Source of the DNA: Candidatus Planktophila sp.
Lineage (GTDB): Bacteria; Actinomycetota; Actinomycetes; Nanopelagicales; Nanopelagicaceae
NCBI GenBank assembly: GCA_017858325.1
Contig: JAFMBT010000011.1
Span: 1-49,631 of the forward strand
Reading direction: 5' to 3'
Length of the DNA: 49,631 bases
The notes beneath the pieces are model-generated. The model worked only from the letters and a program-made list of their open reading frames with translations, was not told where the DNA came from and did no database searches. This document shows positions 24,958 to 33,894 of this stretch, one piece after another (position 1 is the stretch's first letter; every line of letters begins with the position of its first letter). Position numbers and translations under genes: made by a program.

Positions 24958-26303
24958 AACTTTATGAAACTCGATCGCGAGAAGTGGTTAATATCACTGG
25001 CTCAGCCGGCCAGCTAAAGATGTACTGCTGTGGCCCGACGGTTTATAGAGATGCACACGTAGGAAATTTACGGACGTTTCTACTCTCAGATCTCATTGTT
25101 CGTGCAGCGAAATTATCTGGACTAAACGTTACTTTGGTTCAGAATATTACAGATGTGGGACACATGGCGGCAGATCTCGAAGATAAAATCCTCTCCCAAT
25201 CAAAGGTTGAAAAAATCGATCCCTTTGAGATCGTCAAGAAATACGAAGAGCGCTTTCACGAAGATTTAGCTCGATTAAATATTTTGCCAGCCGATTTATA
25301 CCCACGAGCGAGCGAGAGTATCGAGCTGATGATCTCGGCTATAGAAAAGCTCATTGAGAACGGATCTGCCTATATTGGAACTGATAGAAATGTTTATTTC
25401 GATGCCCAATCTTTTCCGACCTATGGCGCAATCAGTGGCAACCGTCTTGGTGCACTCAAACCGGGATACCGATTGGAGACTACTGAAGATGGGGCAAAAA
25501 GATTTCATGCCGATTGGGCGCTTTGGAAAATAGCACACGATCGTACGCAGATGGTGTGGCACACTCCTTGGGGGCTTGGATTTCCAGGTTGGCATATTGA
25601 ATGTAGCGCTATGTCATTAGCTCATCTTGGGCAGAATGTTGATGTACATGTGGGTGGAATCGATCTTCGCTTTCCTCACCACGAAAACGAACGCGCCCAA
25701 TCAAATGCGCTGACGGGGCATGAAACTGTTACTCATTGGATTCATGGTGAGCACTTACTCTTTGAGGGTCGTAAAATGTCAAAGAGCTCTGGTAACGTCG
25801 TCCTCATACAAGACATTATTGATCGAGATCTGGATCCGCTCTCTGCTCGCCTTGCATTTCTTGAAAATCGTTATCGCTCACAGATGGATCTCACTTGGGC
25901 CTCCTTGAAAGCAGCTCATTCAACTATTAAGCGGTGGCGAGGCGTCGTCGCCAGTGGTGGTGCTAGCTCTGACGTTGAATCTGACTCAGAGATAGAAAAT
26001 GCACTGTTAAATGATTTAGATACTCCCAAAGCTTTACAGCGCCTTCGCGCCATTGAAAAAGATGCACGGATTGACCCGTCGAGAAAGCGCGCGCTCTTCT
26101 TATTCGCTGATCAGGTATTGGGTCTTGATTTAAAGCGCGTCCCTGAAGAGAAAGTACTCACGAGAGAGCAAGCGGCACTACTTCAGTCTCGGCAGGAGGC
26201 GCGATTACGAAAAGATTTTGCTGAGAGTGATCGTTTGCGCGGATTATTGGAGGCCGATGGCCTTGCCATACACGATGGCCCCGATGGACAGAGTTGGAGT
26301 TAG
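24951..26303 (+). CDS. cysS: cysteinyl-tRNA synthetase
   Basis: This class I synthetase of about 450 residues charges tRNA-Cys. The zinc-binding cysteine lies in MYCCGPTVY, the HIGH-like motif is HVGN, the second zinc set is PGWHIECSA and FPHHENE, and KMSKS is in GRKMSKSSGN. MshC, the related cysteine ligase of mycothiol synthesis, has a different signature (THLGHA), so CysS is the better call even though mshB is adjacent. ATG 24951 is preferred; GTG 24945 is possible. The stop interlocks with that of the convergent DUF6113-like gene. Confidence 0.93.
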   Translation: MLKLYETRSREVVNITGSAGQLKMYCCGPTVYRDAHVGNLRTFLLSDLIVRAAKLSGLNVTLVQNITDVGHMAADLEDKILSQSKVEKIDPFEIVKKYEERFHEDLARLNILPADLYPRASESIELMISAIEKLIENGSAYIGTDRNVYFDAQSFPTYGAISGNRLGALKPGYRLETTEDGAKRFHADWALWKIAHDRTQMVWHTPWGLGFPGWHIECSAMSLAHLGQNVDVHVGGIDLRFPHHENERAQSNALTGHETVTHWIHGEHLLFEGRKMSKSSGNVVLIQDIIDRDLDPLSARLAFLENRYRSQMDLTWASLKAAHSTIKRWRGVVASGGASSDVESDSEIENALLNDLDTPKALQRLRAIEKDARIDPSRKRALFLFADQVLGLDLKRVPEEKVLTREQAALLQSRQEARLRKDFAESDRLRGLLEADGLAIHDGPDGQSWS

Positions 26304-26617
26304 TCTCGCACTGGCAAGAAGATCGAGACGATTACAACTGCTAATCCACTGGCAAGAAATGTAAGTCCAGTTCTATCGCCTTGCACCAGAAGCTCGCCAC
26401 CTTCTCCAAGAGTTGTTGCATCATTAATAACAATGAGCCAGCCAATAAGAGTTGCTAATCTATAACGTCTCTCCCCATAGTATTTTCCAACCGACCAGAA
26501 TGTCGCAGCCGTACCAGCTAAACAAAGAATGAGCCCTACAGGTGGGTATGAAAGATGGAGAAAGACTCCACCAGCTGCAGTAATTGCTCCAATAATAAAG
26601 CTGAGAAAATACTTCAC
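26300..26617 (-). CDS. small membrane protein, DUF6113-like
   Basis: The 105-residue product has about four hydrophobic segments ([62 protein letters not shown]) and no catalytic motifs. It resembles the DUF6113 membrane proteins that follow mshB in many Actinobacteria; this match is from memory of family pattern. It overlaps mshB by four bases (ATGA). Confidence 0.7.
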   Translation of the reverse strand: MKYFLSFIIGAITAAGGVFLHLSYPPVGLILCLAGTAATFWSVGKYYGERRYRLATLIGWLIVINDATTLGEGGELLVQGDRTGLTFLASGLAVVIVSIFLPVRD

Positions 26618-27483
26618 TTAAAACTTATTCCGGCAAAGAGATCGGTTTCTCGCCCCATTTCATCAAATGGTCCAGATCTCTCTCCTCTCACAAGAGTGTA
26701 GTACTCATTACCCCACACCTGGAGACCGATGTTATTTGAAAGCGCAAAGAAGGGACCATCGAGAGCTATCTGAGTTAAGTGTGCAGCCATCGCATCCATC
26801 TTGGCTTGTACATAATTATTTCCATCGATGATGGTAGTTACAAATTCATCATCTTTGGCAAAAGGAAGATCGTCTGCATTATCAGCACCAAAAAAATCTG
26901 AGCCAAGCGCTTTCATTTTTTCAATACCATCTGCAATCACAGATTTTGGCGTCGTATTCCAATAGATTTTCGGGATCGTCCATGTTGCATTCTCAGCCGC
27001 TTCCATCGCAATTCGATGTGCCTGAATATGATCGGGGTGTCCATATCCACCAATTTCATCATAGGTAATAAGAATGTGAGGCTTAATCTCATCAATAATC
27101 TCGACTAAATAGCCACTAGCCTGCTTCACATCTGCCTGCCAGAAAACATCAGGACGATCATTCTGAGGTGTTCCCATCATTCCGCTATCTCGGTAGCAAA
27201 CTGATGGATCTCCGAGGAAACGAAAATCTGAGACCCCAAGTGCTTTCATGGCTGCAGCTAACTCACCTTCGCGATGAACGCCAAGTAGATCTTGTTCACC
27301 CGATGCCAAATGCGAAAGTTCCGGGACAAGAACTTCTCCTTCTTCACCTCGAGTGCAGGTAACAAGTGTTACTTCTGCACCCAGGGCAGCGTAAAGAGCC
27401 ATAGTTGCACCGTTGTTAATGGTCTCATCGTCAGGATGGGCATGAACTAGTAGTACACGCGCACCGTCATAACGCTCACGCAT
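26614..27483 (-). CDS. mshB: mycothiol deacetylase MshB
   Basis: MshB removes acetate from GlcNAc-inositol in mycothiol synthesis, giving the actinobacterial low-molecular-weight thiol precursor. The LmbE-type metal site is visible as HAHPDDE (His16, Asp19) and GYGHPDH (His149, Asp151, His152). Length (about 289) is normal. ATG 27483 overlaps the moeZ stop as TAATG and gives the usual short lead into the HPDDE motif. An alternative ATG at 27522 with GGAG upstream would overlap moeZ by 40 bases. A mycothiol-conjugate amidase (Mca) call is less likely given length and context. Confidence 0.87.
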   Translation of the reverse strand: MRERYDGARVLLVHAHPDDETINNGATMALYAALGAEVTLVTCTRGEEGEVLVPELSHLASGEQDLLGVHREGELAAAMKALGVSDFRFLGDPSVCYRDSGMMGTPQNDRPDVFWQADVKQASGYLVEIIDEIKPHILITYDEIGGYGHPDHIQAHRIAMEAAENATWTIPKIYWNTTPKSVIADGIEKMKALGSDFFGADNADDLPFAKDDEFVTTIIDGNNYVQAKMDAMAAHLTQIALDGPFFALSNNIGLQVWGNEYYTLVRGERSGPFDEMGRETDLFAGISFK

Positions 27484-28664
27484 TAATAAACCGGCAGAGA
27501 TGTATCGATCTGTTTTGCCCATGCGATCACTCCGCCATAGACGTGTGAAGCATCTTTAAATCCTGCTCCCTTGATAATTGCAAGGCACTCTGCCGAACGG
27601 ACACCGCTCTTACAGTGAAGAATGATTGGCTTATTTTGAGGTAGGCCAGCTAAGGCTGTCCCATCAATAAAACCTTGCTTTGGAATGAGGTGTGATCCGG
27701 GAATTCTCACAATTTCAAATTCACTTGGTTCGCGAACATCAATCAGATAAAAATCATCACTGCGATCGATCTTCTCTTTCAGCTCTGTCACTGTGATCGT
27801 TGAATCTGTCACCGCCTCCTGCGCCTGATTGGATAGCACTCCACAGAATGCTTCATAGTCAGGGAGTAGTGCTTTTTGGGTGGCGTTAGCGCTACAGATG
27901 GGGCAATTCGGATCTTTACGGATCTTTACCTTTTTAAATTCCATCTCGAGCGCGTCATAGATCATCAACTCGCCAATAAGAGGCTCGCCAACGCCTGTCA
28001 GTACTTTAATCGCCTCAGTCGTTTGGATTGAACCGATAGTTGCACAGAGCACTCCGAGTACGCCACCTTCAGCACAGGATGGAACCATGCCTGGTGGTGG
28101 AGGTTCAGGATAGAGGCAGCGATAGCACGGTCCATATTCAGCCCAGAAGACACTGGCTTGACCATCAAATCGATAGATAGATCCCCATACATATGGCTTC
28201 TTCAAGAGAACACAAGCATCATTAACCAGATATCTCGTTGCAAAGTTATCTGTGCCATCAACAATAATGTCGTATTGCGAGAAGATATCTATCACATTAT
28301 CAACATCGAGTCGCACTTCATGAGTAATCACATTGACGTAAGGATTGATCTCTAGGATCTTCTCTTTCGCTGAATCAGCTTTACTTTTTCCAATATCTGA
28401 TTGACCGTGAATAATTTGTCGCTGAAGATTTGATTCATCGACTGTATCGAATTCAACGATTCCAATAGTTCCCACACCGGCTGCTGCCAGATACATAAGT
28501 GCAGGCGAACCTAGACCTCCGGCACCAACGCAGAGGACCTTTGCATTCATTAATCGCTGTTGGCCTGCCATTGCTACATCAGGGATGATGAGGTGGCGAC
28601 TGTATCTTCGCACTTCATCTACGGTAAGAGCAGGACCTGGAGTAACCAACGGAGGAGTCTTCAC
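27483..28664 (-). CDS. moeZ: MoeZ-type adenylyltransferase/sulfurtransferase
   Basis: The 393-residue fusion has a ThiF/MoeB/E1-like adenylation domain (about 15-265: [34 protein letters not shown], zinc cysteines CYRC and CPIC) and a C-terminal rhodanese domain (about 300-393, active Cys in LHCKSGVRS). MoeZ adenylates and then thiocarboxylates ubiquitin-like carriers (MoaD, CysO, ThiS types) for molybdopterin, cysteine or thiamine synthesis. No such carrier is in the window. The start is GTG 28664, divergent from the TetR gene, and the stop is interlocked with the mshB start. Confidence 0.94.
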   Translation of the reverse strand: MKTPPLVTPGPALTVDEVRRYSRHLIIPDVAMAGQQRLMNAKVLCVGAGGLGSPALMYLAAAGVGTIGIVEFDTVDESNLQRQIIHGQSDIGKSKADSAKEKILEINPYVNVITHEVRLDVDNVIDIFSQYDIIVDGTDNFATRYLVNDACVLLKKPYVWGSIYRFDGQASVFWAEYGPCYRCLYPEPPPPGMVPSCAEGGVLGVLCATIGSIQTTEAIKVLTGVGEPLIGELMIYDALEMEFKKVKIRKDPNCPICSANATQKALLPDYEAFCGVLSNQAQEAVTDSTITVTELKEKIDRSDDFYLIDVREPSEFEIVRIPGSHLIPKQGFIDGTALAGLPQNKPIILHCKSGVRSAECLAIIKGAGFKDASHVYGGVIAWAKQIDTSLPVY

Positions 28665-28710
28665 AATTGGTTATTCTGCCTCAGACTAGGAAAGCATGCC
28701 ACTTTGGCTC

Positions 28711-28716
28711 TACGAT
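28711..28716 (+). promoter_or_regulatory. -10 element, leaderless start of TetR gene
   Basis: TACGAT ends seven bases before the ATG at 28724, with no ribosome site. It lies in the 59-base divergent gap with moeZ. Confidence 0.5.
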
Positions 28717-28723
28717 TAGCCAA

Positions 28724-29347
28724 ATGAGCACTCCTGACAAAGTACTAGGCGCTGACAAGGCGCGTCTACCCCGTGATGAACGCCGAGCAATACTTCTCGC
28801 GGCAGCCCTTGAGGTCTTTACTGCCGCTGGATATCACTCTGCAGCTATGGATGAAATTGCAGATCGTGCCGGGGTGAGTAAGCCAGTTCTCTATCAACAT
28901 TTTCCTTCAAAATTAGATCTCTATCTTGCAGTCCTTGATCTTCACATCGACTCTTTAGTCTTTGAAATTCAAAAAGCGATCTCCTCAACTCCCGATAATG
29001 CACAGCGCGTGCGTGCAACTGTCGTTGCATATTTCTCATTTATCGAAAATGAAGGCGAGGCGTTTAGGCTTCTCTTTGAAAGTGATATGAGCGTTGAACC
29101 ACAGGTGAGTGAGCGACTCAATCGTATGACCTATGACTGCGCAGCGGCGGTAAGCGGAGTGATCTCTAATGACACTGGTCTACCCAAAGAGGTTTCAATG
29201 CTTCTTGGCGTAGGACTTATTGGCTATGCACAAGTGACCGCTCGCCACTGGTTAGAACGTGACAGTAAATTAACTCGCCAGCAAGCAGTTGATCTCGTTG
29301 AAAACTTGATGTGGCGTGGCATTTCGGGCTTCCCCCGCACCGAATAG
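28724..29347 (+). CDS. TetR/AcrR family regulator
   Basis: The product is about 207 residues. A TetR helix-turn-helix (ILLAAALEVFTAAGYHSAAM, then AGVSKPVLYQHFPSKLDLY) is followed by a helical ligand domain. It matches the Rv3208-type regulator that lies between moeZ and a DUF3107 gene in many Actinobacteria. ATG 28724 is chosen because the conserved helix starts soon after and a -10-like TACGAT precedes it; upstream in-frame starts at 28667 fall in the shared promoter region. Targets and ligand are unknown; autoregulation is likely. Confidence 0.9.
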   Translation: MSTPDKVLGADKARLPRDERRAILLAAALEVFTAAGYHSAAMDEIADRAGVSKPVLYQHFPSKLDLYLAVLDLHIDSLVFEIQKAISSTPDNAQRVRATVVAYFSFIENEGEAFRLLFESDMSVEPQVSERLNRMTYDCAAAVSGVISNDTGLPKEVSMLLGVGLIGYAQVTARHWLERDSKLTRQQAVDLVENLMWRGISGFPRTE

Positions 29348-29367
29348 CAGTTCGCACGGCTTACGCC

Positions 29368-29373
29368 TAGGAT
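29368..29373 (+). promoter_or_regulatory. -10 element, leaderless start of DUF3107 gene
   Basis: TAGGAT ends six bases before the ATG at 29380, without a ribosome site. Confidence 0.5.
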
Positions 29374-29379
29374 AAGCAC

Positions 29380-29637
29380 ATGAGTACAAAGAAATCAGAG
29401 GGCGCAAAAGCAGCTCTCGTGAGAATTGCTATTGCAGATATATCCAGTGAACTATCATTTGAATGCGAATCTAGCCCCGCTGAAATCAAAACAGCAGTTG
29501 CTAAAGCGCTTTCCGATAACTCGTTACTCACCCTGACAGATATCCGTGGCCACGAAATCATCGTTCCAGCGGCTCGAATTGGATATGTCGAAATTGGCCA
29601 ACCTGCCGAGCGCCGCGTCGGTTTTGGCGCAATATAA
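29380..29637 (+). CDS. DUF3107 family protein
   Basis: The 85-residue product ends with the family signature LTLTDIRGHEIIVPAARIGY and VEIGQPAERRVGFG. The fold is alpha/beta and small, without catalytic residues that I can identify. DUF3107 (Rv3208A/TB9.4 type) is near-universal in Actinobacteria next to the TetR gene; function unknown. The helicase start codon follows its stop directly. Confidence 0.92.
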   Translation: MSTKKSEGAKAALVRIAIADISSELSFECESSPAEIKTAVAKALSDNSLLTLTDIRGHEIIVPAARIGYVEIGQPAERRVGFGAI

Positions 29638-30954
29638 GTGTCTCTGACTTTCGCAGATTTACCTCTTCGCAAGGAGACTATCGCTGCCCTTAATGAGCAT
29701 GGTTATTTGGCTCCATTTCCAATTCAGGAACAGGTGCTCTCAATCGCACTTGCAGATGGAGATGTGATTGGTCAAGCAAAGACTGGTACGGGAAAAACTC
29801 TTGCATTTGGTATTCCACTTGTTGACAGAGTGATTGCACCCGAAGATGAAGAGTGGAAAACATTTGAGTATCAGGATTCTCCTCAAGTACTCGTTGTTGT
29901 GCCAACGCGCGAACTCTGCGTGCAGGTGACAAAAGATTTAGAAGAGATCACCAAAAGCCGCAAGATTCGAGTGCTAGCCGTCTATGGTGGTCGTGCATTC
30001 GAGCCACAGATTGAGGCTCTCCAAGCAGGAGTCGAAATTATTGTCGGCACCCCTGGGCGACTCTTAGATCTCTACCGTCAAGGTCAGATCAAACTTGCCA
30101 GCGTTACACGCGTAGTCCTTGATGAGGCAGATGAGATGCTTGATCTTGGTTTTCTTCCAGATGTTGAGAAGATCTTTACTGCAACACCGAATCGCTCTCA
30201 AACAATGCTCTTTTCAGCGACGATGCCTGGCGACATCATTGCTTTAGCCCGTAAATTCATGAATCAACCGGTGCATATTCGTACCCAAGATTCACAAGAT
30301 GAGGGCAATGTCGTCTCGCGAATCGAACAGCATGTAGTTCGTGCACATGCGATGGATAAGATTGAAATGCTGGCCCGTATTCTGCAAGCAGATGGACGTG
30401 GTCCGACAATCGTCTTCTGCCGAACTAAGCGAGCATGCCAAAAGACTTCTGATGATTTGATTGAGCGCGGCTTTAAAGCTGCAACTCTTCATGGCGATAT
30501 GGGACAGCCTGCCCGAGAGAAAGCCCTTAATGATTTTAAAGGTGGGAAATCAAATGTTCTCATTGCAACAGATGTTGCGGCGCGGGGAATTGATATTGAT
30601 GGCATCACGCACGTGATTAATTATCAGTGCCCCGAGGATGAAAAGACTTATGTTCACCGGATTGGGCGAACAGCTCGCGCAGGTGCATATGGAATAGCGC
30701 TCACCTTTGTTGATTGGGATGAACTTGCCCGCTGGAAGATGATTGATATGGCTCTTAAGTTAGGTTTAGCAGAGCCACTTGAAACATATTCATCATCTGA
30801 GCACCTCTACGCGATGATGAAGATTCCTGCCGGTTCTACTGGTCGTATGGATAAGCCTCGTAAAAGCGCACCCGCTGCAGAGAAGAAGAGTGAACGCCCA
30901 CCAGTAGCGCGCGAAAAACGCGAACGAGTGCGCACTAAAAAATTTACCTCTTAA
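29638..30954 (+). CDS. DEAD-box RNA helicase (RhlE-like)
   Basis: This 438-residue ATP-dependent RNA helicase has a Q-motif (FPIQEQVL), Walker A AKTGTGKT, DEAD in VLDEADEMLDLGFL, SAT, and the C-terminal helicase motifs VAARGIDI and HRIGRTARAG. A basic tail (about 400-438) likely binds RNA or ribosomes. It takes part in RNA remodelling, perhaps ribosome assembly or cold adaptation. The GTG start is immediately after the DUF3107 stop, so translation is coupled. The stop interlocks with the convergent ParA-like gene (TTAA). Confidence 0.95.
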   Translation: MSLTFADLPLRKETIAALNEHGYLAPFPIQEQVLSIALADGDVIGQAKTGTGKTLAFGIPLVDRVIAPEDEEWKTFEYQDSPQVLVVVPTRELCVQVTKDLEEITKSRKIRVLAVYGGRAFEPQIEALQAGVEIIVGTPGRLLDLYRQGQIKLASVTRVVLDEADEMLDLGFLPDVEKIFTATPNRSQTMLFSATMPGDIIALARKFMNQPVHIRTQDSQDEGNVVSRIEQHVVRAHAMDKIEMLARILQADGRGPTIVFCRTKRACQKTSDDLIERGFKAATLHGDMGQPAREKALNDFKGGKSNVLIATDVAARGIDIDGITHVINYQCPEDEKTYVHRIGRTARAGAYGIALTFVDWDELARWKMIDMALKLGLAEPLETYSSSEHLYAMMKIPAGSTGRMDKPRKSAPAAEKKSERPPVAREKRERVRTKKFTS

Positions 30955-31634
30955 GCAATTCCTAATTCTTCCAGAACACTATAGGCAGATTCCCGAATCT
31001 CCCCGGCGATCACGGAATTTTTCGCCGTAGTAAGAACACTAGTAACCGTTAACTCTGCTTCACCAATCTCGCGTGCAGTGCTACAGCGTCCATCTAGGTG
31101 AGCCCATTGGCTGAATTGATCTGCAATTTTACTTGGCTTACCTATCTGAAGAAGTACCCTCTTTGTTTTGGGTGCAAGCTTGCAGATTTGATCGATTCCA
31201 CGATAGTGATGAAGAGTCTGTGAGTATGGAATAAGTACGAGGTCTGAAACGTTGAGGGCAGCGATTAATCCAGCATTTACATCACTTGGAGTATCAATCA
31301 CGATCACATCAAATTCTTTTGGTAGCACATCGATGAGATTATTAAGATCAGTATCTGAAAAACCGAAACCACATCTCGAGTCACTTGCGATAAAGTCAAA
31401 GCGCTCGATATGTATATCTAAGTCTTCCACAGTGACCGTACTCTGCAGAAAGTCAGAGATGTTCAATCTTGAGTTCTCACGTCCTACGCGAAAGGACAGA
31501 TTAGCGCGAGGATCTAGATCAATTAATAGCGTTTTCTTTCCATATTCAGTGAATGCAACTGAGAGCGCATGCGCTAGGGTCGTTTTGCCTGAGCCACCCG
31601 CAGTATTCGCCAGGCAAAGAATTGATCTACTCAT
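30951..31634 (-). CDS. ParA/MinD-like ATPase
   Basis: The 227-residue product has a deviant Walker A motif NTAGGSGKTT. The P-loop Lys17 is kept, but Ala12 replaces the signature lysine of KGG that ParA dimers normally place across the active site. LLIDLDPRANLS (Walker A') and VIVIDTPSD (Walker B) are intact. Position next to the DEAD-box helicase matches Rv3213c (recalled). It is not the chromosomal parA, which normally sits with parB near the origin. It overlaps the MpaB-like gene by ATGA and is last in the EamA-PHP-MarC-MpaB unit. Cargo unknown. Confidence 0.85.
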   Translation of the reverse strand: MSRSILCLANTAGGSGKTTLAHALSVAFTEYGKKTLLIDLDPRANLSFRVGRENSRLNISDFLQSTVTVEDLDIHIERFDFIASDSRCGFGFSDTDLNNLIDVLPKEFDVIVIDTPSDVNAGLIAALNVSDLVLIPYSQTLHHYRGIDQICKLAPKTKRVLLQIGKPSKIADQFSQWAHLDGRCSTAREIGEAELTVTSVLTTAKNSVIAGEIRESAYSVLEELGIA

Positions 31635-32431
31635 ACATTCACCGACTGGCTATGCCAACGCTTCTTACCCTCTAGAAAGATCGGTGGCGCAATAAAAGTC
31701 TCAGGTATAAGTGAGAGAGTTTTTCGAACTGTCTGTAGAGAGAAATTTATCGCACTCGACTGCCCGGGAAGTGTTGGCCATCCATATAAATCGCGAGCCC
31801 AACGAGGAAGGCTGGCCGCTGCGACAGCACTTATCCCAGCCCAGGCAGGAGCAGCTGGTGTCGCAAATCTAACAAGTGTGGGAAGCGGTGGCAGTGCTAA
31901 GAAGATTGCAGCGCGTTTAGCATCATCGGTTGCTTCGAGCTCTGGACGTATATCGTCAAAGTATTGGACAAGCTCTGCACGTGACGTGGGAACATCACTT
32001 CGTGGAACACCAACGAGGTCTGCAAATTCGACCATCTGAAATACATAATCGTCTTGCTCTTGCTCGCTGAGCTCTACCCCTGAACGCACCGCTATATCCA
32101 AGAATGAATCAACCATCGCCATATGCACCCAGAGCAATTCATGCGGGTCATCAAGGCCCAGCTTGGTATGTACACGTCGCACTCGCGCTGCGAGCTGGCT
32201 TGCTTCATCAGTAGAGCCAAAGGTGAGCGTTGTTACATAATCTCCAGTGCGTTCGAGTCGTCCCCACGCATCCTCACGAAAATTAGAGTGTGTTGCAACC
32301 CCAGCCATTGCTACCGGATGAAGGGCTTGCTCAAAGAGTGCGCGCAGCCCACCGATGAGCATGCACGGATCACTATGAATCTTCCAGACTATATTTTCTG
32401 GAGAGTAAATGCCCCGGGGATCATATTTCAC
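31631..32431 (-). CDS. oxygenase MpaB / DUF2236 family protein
   Basis: The product is about 266 residues. It carries the family blocks FREDAWGRLERTGDYV and HELLWVHMAMVDSFL, within a predominantly helical protein. MpaB/Lcp-type proteins use a b-type heme to oxidise hydrophobic substrates; many actinobacterial members are uncharacterised. A GTG start at 32431 with AGG seven bases upstream is preferred over a TTG at 32446 that would overlap marC. The heme-ligand residues were not verified. Confidence 0.85.
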   Translation of the reverse strand: MKYDPRGIYSPENIVWKIHSDPCMLIGGLRALFEQALHPVAMAGVATHSNFREDAWGRLERTGDYVTTLTFGSTDEASQLAARVRRVHTKLGLDDPHELLWVHMAMVDSFLDIAVRSGVELSEQEQDDYVFQMVEFADLVGVPRSDVPTSRAELVQYFDDIRPELEATDDAKRAAIFLALPPLPTLVRFATPAAPAWAGISAVAAASLPRWARDLYGWPTLPGQSSAINFSLQTVRKTLSLIPETFIAPPIFLEGKKRWHSQSVNV

Positions 32432-32435
32432 AATG

Positions 32436-33050
32436 CTACCTAGCAAGAATATTGATGGCGTCGGCGAGCATTTGCACCGCTATTGCGGCCAGTAGAAGTC
32501 CTGCAATACGGGCAACAAGAGTTACTCCGCTATCTTTAATTACTGCAAGAATCTTAGTTGAAGCCATAAGCGCTATTGCGATGGTGATATGAACTGCAAC
32601 TACCGCTGTAATGAGGCCGATAGCGTAGGCCGGCGAATCTACTTGTTTAACAAAGATCATCGTTGCAACGATCGCTCCAGGACCGGCCAGCAACGGTGTA
32701 CCCAATGGAACGAGTGCAACATTTTTATTAGTTGATACATCAATCTCTTCAATACGCCCAGTCAATAATTGGAGTGAAACATAGAGAAGTAGTAATCCTC
32801 CCGCGGCTTGAAGGGCCTCCATAGAGACCTTCATATACTCGAGCACAAATTGTCCAAAGAGTGCAAAGGATGTGATCACGACGAGTGAAATTACTGCAGC
32901 TTGCCAGGCGAGACGAATTCGCTCTTTAGGAGATTTATCTGAAACTAAAGCTAAGAAGACAGGGGTCGCACCTGGTGGATCCATAATGACAAATAAAGTG
33001 ACAAAGCACTGAATAGTAAAGGTGAGAGCGCTTACCTCAATGATATTCAT
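32436..33050 (-). CDS. MarC family integral membrane protein
   Basis: The product is about 204 residues with six hydrophobic segments. The MarC pattern is visible as FVIMDPPGATPVFLAL near the N-terminus and NVALVPLGTPLLAGPGAI in the middle. MarC proteins were once linked to multiple-antibiotic resistance but their transport role is unproven. ATG 33050 overlaps the PHP stop as ATGA, which decides the start over the longer reading frame to 33098. Confidence 0.92.
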   Translation of the reverse strand: MNIIEVSALTFTIQCFVTLFVIMDPPGATPVFLALVSDKSPKERIRLAWQAAVISLVVITSFALFGQFVLEYMKVSMEALQAAGGLLLLYVSLQLLTGRIEEIDVSTNKNVALVPLGTPLLAGPGAIVATMIFVKQVDSPAYAIGLITAVVAVHITIAIALMASTKILAVIKDSGVTLVARIAGLLLAAIAVQMLADAINILAR

Positions 33051-33892
33051 GAAGTGACCGTCCTGCGAGAATCTGCCATCGACTCTAAAATTTCCCACTG
33101 GTGCGGATCTGTGAGGTTTTCTCCCATGAGATTGAGTTTACCTGTTCCGTGGTAGTCACTGGCGCCTGTAATTACAAGTCCTAAGTCACGAGCAATGCCC
33201 CGTAATTGTTCCCGCTCTTCCTGCGAATGATCACGATGATCAACTTCAATTCCGTTGAGCCCAGCGGCTATTAATGAAGGAAAGCTCATAGCCGAAAGTG
33301 TTTGACCACGTCGCGTTGCAAATGGATGTGCGATAACGGCAACGCCACCTGCTTCTCTAATGACTCGTATCGCGTCTTCAGGACTTGGAGCAATATGAGT
33401 CACATAGTATTTAGAAGAATTATTCAAGAGCTCGGCAAATGCTTCATCACGGCTCTTCACATGACCTTTGGCCACTAGCGCATCGGCAAGATGTGGACGG
33501 CCCAGAGTTGCCCCTTCAGGCATTGCTGCAAAAACTTCATCAAGTGAAATATCTATTCCATCAGCACTTAATAACTCGGTCATTCTTCGCATACGGGGTA
33601 AACGCGAATCTCTTGACTCCTCAAGCATCACTTGCATTTTCTTATTCTCGCCATCAAATAAAAGGCCCAACATGTGGACAGCAACCGCATCCTCTGTAAG
33701 GCATGAAACTTCCGCGCCGAGTGCGAGTGTGAGTCCTGGTCTGATTGCTCGAATAGCCTCTGCCCACCCTGATGTTGAGTCATGGTCAGTCAGGCCCAAT
33801 ACTGTAATTCCAGATGAGAGTGCCTTATTTACGAGTGCGTGAGGGGAATCTGTTCCATCACTGCTGGTTGTATGTGTGTGTAAATCAATCAC
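33047..33892 (-). CDS. PHP domain phosphoesterase
   Basis: The product is about 281 residues. Metal-binding PHP motifs are IDLHTHTTSSDGTDSP at the very N-terminus, GLTDHDS, EVSC, then AHPF and ASDYHG. Homologues include the RNase AM/3',5'-nucleotide bisphosphate phosphatase family (YciV/TrpH) that degrades pAp or short RNA. The start is GTG 33892, two bases after the EamA stop, because the HTH motif must be N-terminal; a longer frame to 34006 would overlap the EamA gene. Confidence 0.9.
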   Translation of the reverse strand: MIDLHTHTTSSDGTDSPHALVNKALSSGITVLGLTDHDSTSGWAEAIRAIRPGLTLALGAEVSCLTEDAVAVHMLGLLFDGENKKMQVMLEESRDSRLPRMRRMTELLSADGIDISLDEVFAAMPEGATLGRPHLADALVAKGHVKSRDEAFAELLNNSSKYYVTHIAPSPEDAIRVIREAGGVAVIAHPFATRRGQTLSAMSFPSLIAAGLNGIEVDHRDHSQEEREQLRGIARDLGLVITGASDYHGTGKLNLMGENLTDPHQWEILESMADSRRTVTS

Positions 33893-33894
33893 GA

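Noticed and set aside
24951-26303. mshC (mycothiol cysteine ligase) instead of cysS
   Set aside because: The HIGH-like motif is HVGN and the whole catalytic layout with KMSKS matches CysS; the MshC-specific THLGHA pattern is absent.
31252-31695. 147-codon plus-strand open frame over the ParA-like gene
   Set aside because: Antisense shadow of a gene with clear Walker motifs; no supporting signals.
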